Shown: in pieces, positions 47,418 to 64,000 of the stretch
Layout of the letters: each line of letters starts with the position of its first letter
Numbering within the stretch: the stretch's first letter is position 1
Origin: Cervus elaphus
Lineage: Eukaryota; Chordata; Mammalia; Artiodactyla; Cervidae
NCBI RefSeq assembly: GCF_910594005.1
Contig: NC_057816.1
Coordinates: 24,073,797 to 24,137,796, forward strand
Length of the DNA: 64,000 nucleotides
Direction of reading: 5' to 3'
Notes under the pieces: model-generated
What the model saw: the letters and a program-made list of their open reading frames with translations, nothing else
Told to the model about the DNA's origin: nothing
Database searches by the model: none
Translations under genes and position numbers: made by a program

Positions 47418-47540
47418 TGGGCTGCACAGCCCATTCCTCCACAGCTCACACCATTATAAGGTACTTTTTTACTACTGGGCTGAAACCTGATGACTTGGAG
47501 CTTTTATTCCCAACTGTGGCTTCTACAGTTTAAGAAAATG

Positions 47541-47757
47541 TCTGCATGCGTGCTAAGTCGCTTCAGTAGTGTCTGACTCATTGCAACCCTATGGACTGTA
47601 ACCCTCCAGGCTCTTCTGTCTTGTGATTCTCCAGGCAAGAGTACTGGAATGTGCTGCATGCCCTCCTCCAGGGCATCTTCCTGACCCAGGGATCAAACCT
47701 GTGTCTCCTGCATTGATAGGCAGGTTCTTTACCACGAGTGCCTCCTGGGAAGCCCAA
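47541..47757 (-). repeat. Bov-tA SINE
   Basis: GTGCTAAGTCGCTTCAGTAG through AGTGCCTCCTGGGAAGCCC is the reverse complement of a Bov-tA element. Confidence 0.9.
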
Positions 47758-48179
47758 GGAAATGTTTACTCCTTACAAAACAGTCCTTCAGTATTTGAAA
47801 AATATTATGAGGTCTTCTAAAAATTTACCACCACCAGTTCTTCAGTCATTCTGACAATTTCCAAATTCCTCTCAGTTCTGATAAGCCTTCCACACAGGAC
47901 CTTTAGTTTGCCTGAACATGTCCTGTCCAGAATTGAACAGAAAACTCTTCAGGAGCTTGATAACCAGAATAGAGTAGAAACACTAACTTCCTTGACCTGG
48001 ACACTAAGTTTCTATATTACATCCTAAAATAGTATCAGAGGCAGTTTTTTGTTGTTGTTTTTTTTCCAGGTCTGTTTTTAAAGTAGCCATGTCACACTTC
48101 TGATTCAACAGAGCAAGAAGCTAACTAACACCCAAAGAAATTTTCAAACAAAATTAATATAATCTTCCTAGCTAGTACC

Positions 48180-48386
48180 TGGGCTTCCCTGGTGACTCAG
48201 TGGTAAAGAATACGCCTGCCAATGCAGGAGACACAGATTCGATCCTTGGGTTGAGGAGATCTCCTGGAGAAGGAAACGGCAACCCACTCCAGTATTCTTG
48301 CCTGGGAAATCCCATGAATAGAGGCGCTTGGCGAGCTGTTATCCATGGAGTTGCAAAAGAGTTGGAGACAACTTAGCAAGTAAACA
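48180..48386 (+). repeat. Bov-tA SINE
   Basis: It starts GGGCTTCCCTGGTGACTCAG and ends AGACAACTTAGCAAGTAAAC. Confidence 0.92.
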
Positions 48387-49263
48387 ACATCAGCCAGTAC
48401 CTAGATACAGTAGTATCGAGCTCAAATTGAAAGCTGCTATTAATCAAATTCAACAATGGATATAAAAAGTACCCAGAAATTTTTAAGCTGTTCAAACAAG
48501 AAGAGTAGAATGTTGATACTTGTTTAAGTTTGGTTAGGTACACATGAGGGTTCATTATACTATCCTGTTTATCTTTGTGTTTGAAATTTTTCTGAACAAG
48601 AATTTTTCTTGAGGTACATACAGTTAAATTACAATGCTGTCAGTTTCAAGTGTACAGCAAAGTGATTTAGTCATGCACATATATGCATTCAAGACTTTTA
48701 AGTAAATTCGTAACAACAAGAATCTCTGTACAAATCTTTCATTCTATAAACTTTCTGTGCCTCCATGGTTTAATATATGCTATTTCTGGACTCTTCCTCC
48801 ACAGAAAAGACCCGTCTCTCCGCAAAACTGAGTTTAACTATTACTTCTGTCACAGTTAGCCTAGCAAAACACTAAGCAGAGGGTGGCCATAAATGCTTAC
48901 CAAAGCCAATGAAAAAAACCTTCTGAAGAGTTGGTTTACTAAAGGTCACAGAGCTCATAAGTAGAGGTGAGACTAAAACCCACTAATCCTGAGTCCAAAT
49001 CTAATTACCTTTTCATTTCCCCTATTGCTTGATGGCAACATAAAAGAGCTGTATGATCAAAAAAAAGGTTTTTCTCTTGGCCTAGTACTCATTTTACTGA
49101 ACCAGTGTTTGCTGTGTGAACACCCAATGCAAATCACAGCGTTCTCTTTTCCCCACTACCTAGTGAAAGGAAGAAGAGGCAAGAGAGAAAAAAGGAAGAA
49201 AAATTAAAGATATTATGCCAAGAGGAAGTTGGGGATTCCCTCATAATGGGATCTTTCTATAAA

Positions 49264-49655
49264 GAAGGCTGAACGCCAAAGAACTGATGCCTTTCGAACT
49301 GTGGTGCTGGAAAACACTCTTGAGAGTCCGTTGGACAGCGAGGAGATCAAACCAGTCAATCCTAAAGGAAATCAACCCTAAGTATTCTTTAGAAGGAGTG
49401 ATGCTGAAGCTGAAGCTCCAATACCTTGGCCACCTGATGCGAAGAGCCGACTCTTGGGAAAAGACCCTGATCCTGGGAAAGACTGAGGGCAGGAGAAGGG
49501 GCGACAGAGGATGAGGAGGTTGGATAGCATCACTGACTCAAGGGACATGAGTTTGAGCTAACTCTGGGACACAGTGGAGAGCAGCGAAGCCTGGCGTGCT
49601 GCAGCCCATGGGGTCGCAAAGTCGGACACGACTGAGTGACTGAACAACAACCCAA
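49264..49655 (+). mobile_element. BovB LINE 3' fragment
   Basis: The frame reads LKLKLQYLGHLMRRADSWEK and the 3' tail is GTCGGACACGACTGAGTGAC. It ends about 300 bp from the HPS5 first exon, so the CpG-rich promoter block begins just after it. Confidence 0.92.
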
Positions 49656-49958
49656 TAGAGAACTCCTCTCTACTTTAGACCAAGAAATGGCGACTCACTC
49701 ACTCATGCACTCAACATGCTTCGCACGCATCATTGCAGACCTCTGACCACAAGCTCCCTGCCTAGCGGAACTCCTAACTTAACACCAGTTAACTTTAATA
49801 CTACATTCAGATCTCTTGAAAGAAGCCTCGATAATCAAGTTTTCAAAGCCAGGCTCACAGCCTGTAGACCTCAGCCCCTCTCCCCCACCTCTAGGCCAGC
49901 AGCCCCCAACTTTCTGCGGGTCACAGCCTCTCTCCCGGTTACGCGCCCGCACACTCAC

Positions 49959-50060
49959 CGCGCGCTAAGAGCCGCACCTGAGCTTCAGTCTTCCCTCCTA
50001 CTCCTCCCCTCCCAGGCGTACGTCATCCCGGAGCGCCGGGGACGCCGGGACAAAGCTGTT
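49959..50060 (-). other. HPS5: HPS5 exon 1, non-coding 5'UTR (upstream edge approximate)
   Basis: A strong donor GTGAGTGTG (reverse complement of 49958-49950) follows GCGCGCG at 49959 inside the CpG-rich block. It is the natural first exon to splice to the ATG-bearing exon at 43.4 kb. The transcription start is not visible and is placed only roughly at 50.03-50.09 kb. Confidence 0.6.
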
Positions 50061-50063
50061 AAC

Positions 50064-50083
50064 GGTACTTCCTCGTCACGTGA
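50064..50083. promoter_or_regulatory. ETS plus E-box module A (HPS5 side)
   Basis: GGTACTTCC at 50064-50072 is followed after 2 bases by GTCACGTGA. The latter matches the CLEAR/TFE-MITF consensus GTCACGTGAC in nine of ten positions. This is a sequence match only; binding is inferred. Confidence 0.5.
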
Positions 50084-50361
50084 TGGGTTACGCCCTGCTT
50101 GCGCGTGGTCCCTCCCCCTCCGGCCGCGGTCGCGATTACGCTCTCTGCGGCCTGCCTGCTGCTTGCCGAAGACGCAGCGCCGAACGGCACCGGAGGAGCC
50201 CTAGGCCAAAGGGGTGAGACAGCCAAGTTCCTGGGACCTTTCACCGCCTAAAGCCGGCGAGAATAAATGAAACAGGCGGGCACCGGCGGAGGAGGGAGGG
50301 AACTAGCGGAAGGTGTCATGGCGGCCGCGCTCTGGGGTCACGTGCCCCGCCGGCCCGCCTT

Positions 50362-50380
50362 GGTACTTCCGGTCACGTGC
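50362..50380. promoter_or_regulatory. ETS plus E-box module B (GTF2H1 side)
   Basis: GGTACTTCC at 50362-50370 is followed after 1 base by GTCACGTGC. It repeats the order and wording of the module 298 bp to the left. A third E-box without an ETS core is at 50339-50344. Confidence 0.5.
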
Positions 50381-50389
50381 CCTCAGAGT

Positions 50390-50556
50390 TCTCGCAGCCA
50401 GCGATGGAGGCGAGACCCCCTGGTAACAGAGGCGGTGGCGGCGGCGGCGGCTACTGGGTTTCAGCCTCTTTCCCGCAGCATCTTTAAGAAGCTCAGCGAA
50501 ACTCGACTCGACCCAGCGCAGTAACTTACTCCCTGCCCAGGGCCGTCTCCCACCTG
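50390..50556 (+). other. GTF2H1: GTF2H1 exon 1, non-coding (start approximate)
   Basis: Donor CACCTG|GTAAGT at 50556/50557 ends a GC-rich, CpG-rich first exon. The transcription start is not visible; it probably lies just right of E-box module B. Confidence 0.65.
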
Positions 50557-53500
50557 GTAAGTTTAGACCGAAAAATGGGGGTGGACGGGTGGGTGATGAG
50601 CTGACAGGCCTGGGGGCCGCAGGACGGCACGGAATCTGCCCCTTTTTCCTGTATCCCTGTCGCCGTTGCTGCAATTCCCAATTCTGCTGTCTCGGTTAGC
50701 CCTTTATTATTCTGAATAGAGGAAGAGGCGACCCGTAATCTGCTTGTCTATAGGAAGCCAACCCCTCCACTGAAAGCAGGGACTCAAAAGATGTACCCTA
50801 AGCTGGGATGAGACTTGGCTCATGAGGGTGAAGGACGTGGAAGCCTCTCTCTGGCTGAGGAGCCCTTCCCGTTAGAGAATGTGCTATTGAGTCTTTCGGT
50901 TTCTGTAAGGGAAAAGCTTTCATCTTAGTTCCACACACCTTTTGCTTCGCTTGTCAATCCTGTCCCTCTTAAAACGACCTTAACACCTGTGCCAGTTCAC
51001 CCCACCCCCGCCACTCACACACCAAGTTTTGATCTATGCCCAACTTGATCATGTTTAAGCACCAACACATGGAAATATATTATTTATTTTAGAAATTCTC
51101 CAAGGCTAAATTGTGTAAGGAAGTGTTTTCGTTGACTCTTAAACACCTGTTTTAGGGTCTATAAAATGGGGGGGAGGGGACGGGAGGAAAGAGATAAAAA
51201 CTTAACCTTTTGCCCATTAGCAGACCCAGTTTTAAAAACATACCAAAACTGTGTGGTTTAAAGTATATCTTGCAGTAAGTACTGACGCCATAAGGAAGTG
51301 GAACAATTTTTCCTCGTGAATTCTTACCAGAAACCCCAGACGTATAAAGCAGCATGCCATGGTGGAATTGCATTTGGGAGCACCCATCATACCCACTCAG
51401 TCTCCCCTCTTGGAACACAGCTTGAAAATCACTGAACTCGACTTTGGTAACTAAAGCAAGGTTGCCAACCCTAAGGTAGATTTTGAAAAATCAAAGGTAG
51501 AAAAATGAGATGGAGGTCACAGCAGAGGGGAGGGTAACCTCAGGCTTATGGCATACAAAAGGATTAGACTCTAGAAGGAATTTTGTACCTTTTAGCAGAC
51601 CAAAATCCCTGGTTTGGAAAAGAGGGAGATAATTTGGAGCCATTAAACCTGTTCTGCTACTCTCAGCCAACACTTAGCAGTGTGGCAGATTGAAAGATTT
51701 GAGTCTCTTCTGGGTGATATTAATAATAAATCTGTATGGTAGTGCTCATGTGGGGGAAAAAAATCCACACAAGTGCAGAGAGAGCTGTTTAAAAATACTA
51801 GGAAGGTTGATGCAAAGAGAGGAATTGGTTAAAATCAGTGCACCAGACGAACAACTTCAGTCAGTTGTGGCTGCTTCTTATACCTCCTGCTCTAAAGGCT
51901 TATATCTTCTTCCTTATAGTCTGTCTGTATATCTTTTAGCCCTGCTTTTCTGTGCTGCTGGTTTTTCCCTCACCATCAGAAGTTGTCAGAGCATTTTGGC
52001 CGCTATTTCTACTTCATGGATACTGCTACTAGAAGTGTCTTTAGTTCTTTCCTCCTTTCTCCACTTTGATTACCAACTGATGGCTGTCCTCTCACTTTTG
52101 GTATCCTACTGTTGTCGGCATGCAGCATTTATTAGTGAATACAAGCATACACTTGCCTCTGTCTTGCATCTCTGTCGCATTTTCCTCCTCCTTCCTCTCC
52201 CTGCACTGCTGTAAAATGAAAAAGTGCTTGGTCTTAAAATTGCTACTTCAGTTACTCCATTTAATGTCCTTCTTACATATGTGACTATCCTTAAAACAGT
52301 ACATTTTGGTCACTCTTTACATACTTCCAAGGTCTTATTCCCTGTAGTGCTGAATTGTTAACATTTTTTAGGCTTGCCTAACGGCAAGCAGCATTCCAGA
52401 TCTCCATTTTGTATGCTGGCAGACACAGAAGCACTTTCTCTAATAATAATCCTCCTTTTAGAGAGTGATACGGAATTTATTTCATGTGTCGCCTGTTTTG
52501 TTTTCCTGCACCATTTATCTCTCACGTTGGAAAGGGAATGGAAATGCAGAGATACAGGATGTAGGAAATGGAAAGTTAAAGATTTCTGGCAAGTAGTTTC
52601 AAATTATTCTTACCCCTGTTTACTTATAAGCCAGTTATTGGAATCTGTGAGAAATGGTACTCTGATCTGTGAATTGAGTTCCTGGAGTTTAGTCCAGAAT
52701 GTATGTACAAAGGTTTCTTGTTTCTTAACCAAGATTATACCCTTTTAACAGCAGAGATCTTCCATAAACATCACAGGTGTTTATTGGACTGTTCCCTCGG
52801 GCTTAAATATGCTGCTGGGCCCTGTATTGCCATGAACAACATATGCAGCCTCTGCCCTTCTTTATGAAGCTTGCAGTCTTTCCAGGAGACAGACATTGAA
52901 GAGTTACTTTAAAAATTAATTACAGCAGTGATAAGTGCTGTAAAGAGAAGAACAGGAAACCTTGCCTGGTGACTTTGAAACTTAGAGGAGACCAAAAAAT
53001 GAGCACAAGCATGTTGATGGAAAGGGAGGAGACTGTGTTCAGGCTCAGTGCAAGTAAATATTTAACTGCAAGTGAATTAATGCCTTTGCTGGAGGATTTT
53101 ACTATTTAAAGAAGTCTTGTGGCAGATTATTTCATAAAGTAATCTTTTAAGTAAAGCTACATCTCCAGCAAGCCGCTTTATTTAAATGTAACCACATCAG
53201 TATTTTTCCTAAGCAAAATAGTCTGTGGCTCTTACAGAGTTCTACTAGAAAGAACTTTTGCCTCCCCAAGGAGCCACCTTCAAGAAAAATCTAGAAATCT
53301 TAGACACCATTGCAGGATGGTACCACTGGTTCTGTTAAACTTCCTAAAACTGGTCCTTCTGTGGTTAACAGAGGTGCTGCAGATGAGCAGGGAAATTTGC
53401 CAAGCAAGTTACCTGTAAGACAGTCGACTAGTTATTCCCAGTGTTCAATAACTTAACTCTGATGCATTTGTAAAGCTCCCTCTAAATGGATTTTAATATG

Positions 53501-54100
53501 AATGATTTTACCTTTTGTTTTTCCCAAATTGATTTAAAGTAGCTAATATTAATCTAATTTATCCTCCACTTTACAGTTCCCCTGTCTTCATTCATCTTTC
53601 TTCCTTACCGACCCATCTCAGAAAAGTTTTTCTGTACTTTTCCAAAGCTAACACTTTTACTTGTGTCTGTAAGCCCAGTTAATTGGGGACTTTCTCTATC
53701 AACTGTCCTTGCTTTTCCTCCATACATGGACGTACTTAAAATTATCCTGTCATTATTTGCTTATCCCCCTCCACACACCCTCCCCACCTGTCTTTCTCAG
53801 ATTTTAATTCATGTTTCCTAAAACATGGTTCCTGTGGTATGCAGTTTAATTTTACAAAGTATAGATAAGGTTTTTTTAATTTTGTAATAATTAATGTTAT
53901 TAATGTTAAAATATTTAATGGTTCCATAGATGTTATAAAAATTACTCTAAGTTAAAGTTTTAATACTAAATAAAAATAATATGCATATTACAAAACTTGA
54001 AAATAACAGTTACTTTAATTCTTACCCACACTAGCCACCTGTAACATTTTCCCATGTTACCTTATAGATACAGTTTGATAGATCATAAACTCTTGGAAAG
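50557..54100 (+). other. GTF2H1 intron 1, 5' half
   Basis: Past the CpG edge at about 50.65 kb the sequence is unique and A/T-rich. I recognise no gene. L2-like text appears around 52860-53060. A 174-codon frame at 51690-52214 starts at TTG, is rich in hydrophobic residues from pyrimidine-rich DNA, and is probably chance. Confidence 0.5.
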
Positions 54101-54102
54101 AC

Positions 54103-54246
54103 TTTTTTTTTTTAGGTATTTAGTTACTTGACTGCACTGGGTGTTAGTTGCGCTGTGTGGGATCTAATTCCCTGACCAGGGATCAGATCCGGGTCCCCTG
54201 CATTGGGAACCCAGAGTCTTAACCACTGGACCACCAAGGAAGTCCC
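54103..54246 (-). repeat. CHR-type SINE
   Basis: The plus strand starts with a poly-T and ends CCACTGGACCACCAAGGAAG. The middle holds CCCTGACCAGGGATCAGATC. Confidence 0.88.
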
Positions 54247-54399
54247 TGGAAAGACATTTTTAATAACTTTTTCTCGTTACAAAATACAGTGTTTATTGTA
54301 GATAGTCAAGAAAACAAAAAGAACATTCAAATCATGTGTAGTCCTGTCACCATAGATAACCACTACTAAATTGGGTATATGTCTCTCCTGTCATATATA

Positions 54400-54640
54400 T
54401 TTGCAGAGTAGCATAATGGAACTCCAAGGTCAGACTGACCCAGATTCAAACCCAGTTCTACTTCTTGATGCTTTGGGAAACCTTCTGGATTTCTTAGACC
54501 CAGTTTCCTTTATCTGCAGAATGGAACTAATAATAGAACCTACCTCAGGATTGTTAACTGGGGACTCAATGAGATAATGCCTATAAAGAATTTAGCCCAA
54601 TTCCTGGCATGTATTACAAGCATTCAATAAATTTTAGATA
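54400..54640 (+). repeat. MIR SINE
   Basis: GTAGCATAATGGAACTCCAAG, AGTTTCCTTTATCTGCAGAA and GGATTGTTAACTGGGGACTC follow the MIR order almost end to end. Confidence 0.8.
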
Positions 54641-54737
54641 GGTTTTTTAAAATTTAAGAATATATAATCAAACTAAGGTTTTTTGCTTGTTTTGAGCACC
54701 TACCAGGGAATTTTTTTAATGGCATTAAATAGTCCTT

Positions 54738-54866
54738 TAGGGACTTCCCTGGCAGTCCAGTGGTTAGGCCCTGTGCTTTCACTGCCGATGGCCCAGGTTC
54801 AATCCCTGGTCAGGGAACTGAAATCCCACAAGCCGCAGCACAACCAGAAAAGGGAAAAAACAAACA
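54738..54866 (+). repeat. CHR-type SINE
   Basis: GGGACTTCCCTGGCAGTCC and GGTTCAATCCCTGGTCAGG are present. Confidence 0.88.
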
Positions 54867-57435
54867 CTTCTTTAAAACCATGGTTTTTCAAACTTTTTAA
54901 ACAACAGTAATCAAAATCTCAGGAGGACATGAAATAAGTAAATCAGTTAAAAGATGTCATTAAGAATTTTAATCCTTTATCATATATGATGTATATTAAA
55001 GCTGGAGGTTGTAAAGTAGCATGGGAAAATGCTTTCAATGACAGGTAAATAAGTTGATTAACTTGGGGCATTTTTTAGAATCCTTTTTTGTTACTGGACT
55101 TAATGAAACTCAGTTCCAGCATTTATAAATGCCTGCATAATACAGACTATCTTTACCTGCATGACTTAGCGGCACCTCAGACTCATTTTCAGAGCTGAAT
55201 TGCTTGTCTTCACTTACAAACTTGTTTTTTCTTCTTACTGTTTCAGTAAATGGCATCACTGTACTCATGTCAGTAACGCTTAGAAGTGGGGTGTAAGCAG
55301 CTCTGACATCTTCAGCACAACATCTATTAATTCTGCTTCCTCAGTACCCCTCCTTGTCTCTTCCTCTCCATTCTCACTGCCCGCAGCCTGCTTCAAACCC
55401 TTCTGGTTCCTCTCTTCAGTCTCTCTCATATTGTCTCAGATTACTTTCCTAAAATACAGATTGCTCCCTCATTTCAGTCTTTTAGAAGTTTTCTGTTGTC
55501 AGCCACACAGTGAGGTATTTTCCATTGTCTGCCTCCATCTTAACTGTTCAATTTCATATCCCACTGATCCCCATTATGAATTTTGTGCTACATCCAGAGC
55601 AAACTAGTAACCAACCCTAGCCCCAGTCCTCCAGTTCCAAACCTTTGCCCCAAGCCATTCCCTTTGATTACAATGCTTATTTTCTTTTCTCTGTCAAAAC
55701 CCTCATTTAAGGCCCAATTCATGAATAACTTACATATTAAAAAAAAAAAAAAAAACTACTCATTCATGTAATAATATGGTGAGTTTCAAAAAGCCAAAAA
55801 CAAAATCATAGTGCTGCATGATTCCATTTCCAGTGAAATCCTGGAACAGACAAAAACTAACCTGTGATAATAGGAATCAAAACAGTTGCTGGAGGGTGGG
55901 AGGAAGAGAATAGACTAGAAAGGGACGCGAGAAAACTTAGGAGGGTGATGGAAATGTTCTCTCTCTAGTTTTGGGTAATGGTACATGGGCATAAATGGTT
56001 GTCAAAATGGATCAAACAGAACACCTAAGAACTATGCATTTTGTTGTTTTGTTAATTATAACTGTATATTTCTTAGTTGCCCTAAGGTATCCATGACAAA
56101 GCCTCTTATATGAAGAAGTTAAGTGCCTGAGTCCTAAATCAGAACATTTTTTAATCTCCCTGAACTTTACACATTCTAATTTGTATACACTCATAGGCCT
56201 ATCTTGCTCACTAGACTGGAAGCTTTTGAAAGCAGAAATTGCCACCGGCAGACATTTGTCATATTCCCTAGACTCCTTAGCTCAGTACAGAACTATTGAA
56301 TAAATGTGTTCACACTGACTCTTTTCCACTTGGGGGTTGGAGTAACCTGTAAGGAAACTTACAAAAGGGAAGATCTGGCTAATAAAAATTCAGGTAGTCA
56401 CCTTCAGAGAAATTAAAATTTGAGTCTTTTTTTAACTTGTGTTTTTAATATTTAAATCACTGCCTCAGTGAATAAGAAATGTTACAATAAAGCTTCACTT
56501 GTTTGCTCAGATTTAATTCTTATGACACCTGTGTATGTTAACTTCTCTGAAATTATAACTTACACCTGAACGAGTAAATCTTTTTAAGTTATATTTTAAG
56601 TCATTGCTTTGAGGATGAAAACTAAAGTCATAACTTCACCAGAAATGGCATATGTGCCCTTTGTGCTACCAGTTTCCCCATCCCAGCCCATGGCAGACTT
56701 CATCACTTGTGGTATCTTTCCTGCTGAACCCAGACTCATTCTAGATAGCCACACTCAAGGTGCTAGGATTTGGGTTGGGTGGTTCAGAATCCCAGAATTG
56801 GGGAGAAGTTGGGGGAATCTCCAGGCAAACGTTTGCTAGGTAATGGATTAGCCATATGCAAATGAAACTAGCAGTTGAAGACATTTCATTGTTAAAAGAT
56901 GTGGGAAATAGTGTGTGAAGCGTTAAGTGTTAAATTATTTCAGTTTTATTTTTAAGTACACAGAAAGAAACTTAGACCAAGTTTTTAGATCTGGGAATGG
57001 TTTTAGGAAGGCTGCACAAGCCCTGTGGCTCTTGGTTCTTTCAGGTGAAACAATTTGAACTGAATTGTCCAGCAGTATAATTCTAAAGTTTTACAATTCC
57101 AAGAATAGGTTATAGACCACATATTTGTAGTCAAATCATACATTTAAAATTTAAGAATATAACTGAGGAAAATAAAAAGAAATCAAAAATATTTTTATTA
57201 GCATATGTAGAAACGGTTTGAAAACTGGCAGGTGTGTCCGTTTTAATTGTTGTATAAATTCACGCCTGTGGTATGAGCAAAATGAATTTAAATTTTAAAG
57301 GAATAGCGCAATACTTCACCTTTGAATGAGGGAAATGACTTTTTTTTCCCTTTCCTTATTACTCATTTTAGATTTAGAAAGGACTCAAAATCAACAAATC
57401 CAACCCTAGTTGAGATGTGAAATCTTTTTTTTTAG
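54867..57435 (+). other. GTF2H1 intron 1, 3' part
   Basis: This is A/T-rich unique sequence with short A-runs (for example 55740-55755). I see no gene and no repeat that I can name with confidence. It ends in the poly-T acceptor of exon 2. Confidence 0.5.
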
Positions 57436-57450
57436 CACCTTCTAGCCGTC

Positions 57451-63267
<5,817 letters not shown>

Positions 63268-63657
63268 GTAAGAAGAATCAGTTTTTTCAGATAGTTAAAA
63301 TATTTGTTTGAATGAATTCAGTGAAATATCTGAAAAACAAAAAGCTTACCTTTATTCCTGATAAAGTACAATAAAATAAAGTGCTTTATCCAGTGCCTGA
63401 CATGGTGGATATTAAGAGCTTAGCATGTAATGTACTGACATCGATCCATGGCAATGATGACTTTCTCATTCCTTCCACTGGTGGTTCTTAAACTTTATTT
63501 ACCCTTTAACATAACCTGAGTAGGCTGACATACTCCAGAGGCATCAGTAAATGAGTGTCTACAGCACTAACTCAGATCATCCTTCATGCTGCCTGCAGAA
63601 TGACTTTTCTGACCCACAAATCATTTCCCTTGGAGAAATCATCTAAAGCATAAATGC

Positions 63658-64000
63658 CCTCTTTGAGGAAGACGTGGTCGCCACTGCAGCGGAGCTCATC
63701 GCCGCCCGCTCTTGTTCCTGACTCACCGCTGTTCGCTCTCGCCGAGGAGCAAGTCGGTCAGGAAGCCGCGCCGCAGCCGTGGCCTGTAAAGACACCAGCA
63801 AGACTCCCATGGAGCCAGAGGTGGCCATTCACCGGATTAGGATCACCCTCACCAGCCGCAACATGAAGTCTCTGGAGAAGGTGTGTGCTGACCTGATCAG
63901 AGGCGCAAAGGAAAAGAATCTCAAAGTGAAAGGATCAGTTCGGATGCCTGCCAAGACTCTCAGAATAACTACAAGGAAAACTCCTTGTGGTGAAGGTTCT
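63658..64000 (+). pseudogene. RPS20: RPS20 processed pseudogene (3' part beyond window)
   Basis: This is an intronless copy of the ribosomal protein S20 mRNA, including its 5'UTR (CTTTGAGGAAGACG onward), in sense orientation inside a GTF2H1 intron. The coding part runs 63779-64000 and gives 74 codons without stop or frameshift: KDTSKTPMEPEVAIHRIRIT and so on to CGEGS. The start codon has become GTG. Against recalled mammalian RPS20 I count seven changes in these 74 positions (M1V, F3C, G7S, V11M, V29M, P53S, T58A). The first in-frame ATG is now codon 11 at 63809, in a good context. Lack of introns and the altered start argue for a dead retrocopy, but its end cannot be seen. Confidence 0.93.

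Larger units (their letters stand above)
49900..50620. promoter_or_regulatory. CpG-rich bidirectional promoter of HPS5 and GTF2H1
   Basis: This is the only long GC- and CpG-rich stretch in the window. It lies between divergent first exons: the HPS5 donor is at 49959 and the GTF2H1 donor at 50556. I see no TATA box. It holds GC-rich boxes (for example around 50105-50125), three CACGTG E-boxes (50077-50082, 50339-50344, 50374-50379) and two ACTTCC ETS-type cores (50067-50072, 50365-50370). Both genes probably share housekeeping-type control from here. Confidence 0.85.

Noticed and set aside
49287..49514. 75-codon plus-strand frame near the promoter
   Set aside because: It is the C-terminal tail of a BovB LINE fragment, not a host gene.
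49716..50204. 162-codon plus-strand frame across the promoter
   Set aside because: It covers CpG-rich promoter and HPS5 exon 1 on the opposite strand, is rich in Arg/Pro/Ser as expected from GC-rich DNA, and resembles no known protein.
51690..52214. 174-codon hydrophobic frame in GTF2H1 intron 1
   Set aside because: It begins with TTG, not ATG, comes from pyrimidine-rich intron sequence, and has no recognisable domain or splice context.

Overview
The window is nuclear DNA from a mammal, almost certainly a bovid ruminant (cattle, sheep or goat type). It is dense in BovB (RTE) LINE pieces, Bov-tA SINEs and tRNA-derived CHR-type SINEs, a combination found in ruminants. It also holds ancient mammalian repeats (MIR, L2-like, Tigger1, L1). 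Two protein-coding genes are present, arranged head to head as in the conserved mammalian HPS5-GTF2H1 neighbourhood. The species cannot be fixed from this sequence alone.

Layout. From 1 to about 8.8 kb is intergenic DNA downstream of HPS5: a broken BovB, a close inverted pair of BovB 3' ends, and a nearly complete Tigger1 DNA transposon sitting inside an older LTR-like element. From about 8.9 to 50.1 kb on the minus strand lies all of HPS5, a BLOC-2 subunit. I place one non-coding first exon and 22 coding exons with consistent splice sites and reading phase. They sum to 3393 bp, or 1130 residues plus stop, against 1129 residues recalled for human HPS5. Its introns carry an L1 about 3.7 kb long with later SINE insertions (12.4-16.1 kb), a solo-LTR-like element (43.5-43.9 kb), two copies of the same young L1 3' end, and many SINEs.

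A CpG-rich bidirectional promoter lies at about 49.9-50.6 kb. It drives HPS5 leftward and GTF2H1 rightward. It contains three CACGTG E-boxes, two of them in near-duplicate ETS-plus-E-box modules, one near each gene's presumed start.

From about 50.4 kb to the right edge on the plus strand is the 5' part of GTF2H1, the p62 subunit of TFIIH: a non-coding exon 1 and four coding exons giving residues 1 to about 202, covering the N-terminal PH domain and the first BSD region. The gene continues past the window. A processed RPS20 retrocopy in sense orientation starts at about 63.66 kb inside a GTF2H1 intron and runs off the end.

The two genes share a promoter but have unrelated jobs: organelle biogenesis (HPS5) and transcription/nucleotide-excision repair (GTF2H1). 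I found no evidence for an undescribed system. The points most worth a second look are the duplicated promoter modules, the RPS20 retrocopy that is open as far as the window shows but has lost its ATG, the nested transposons, and several inverted or direct repeat pairs.
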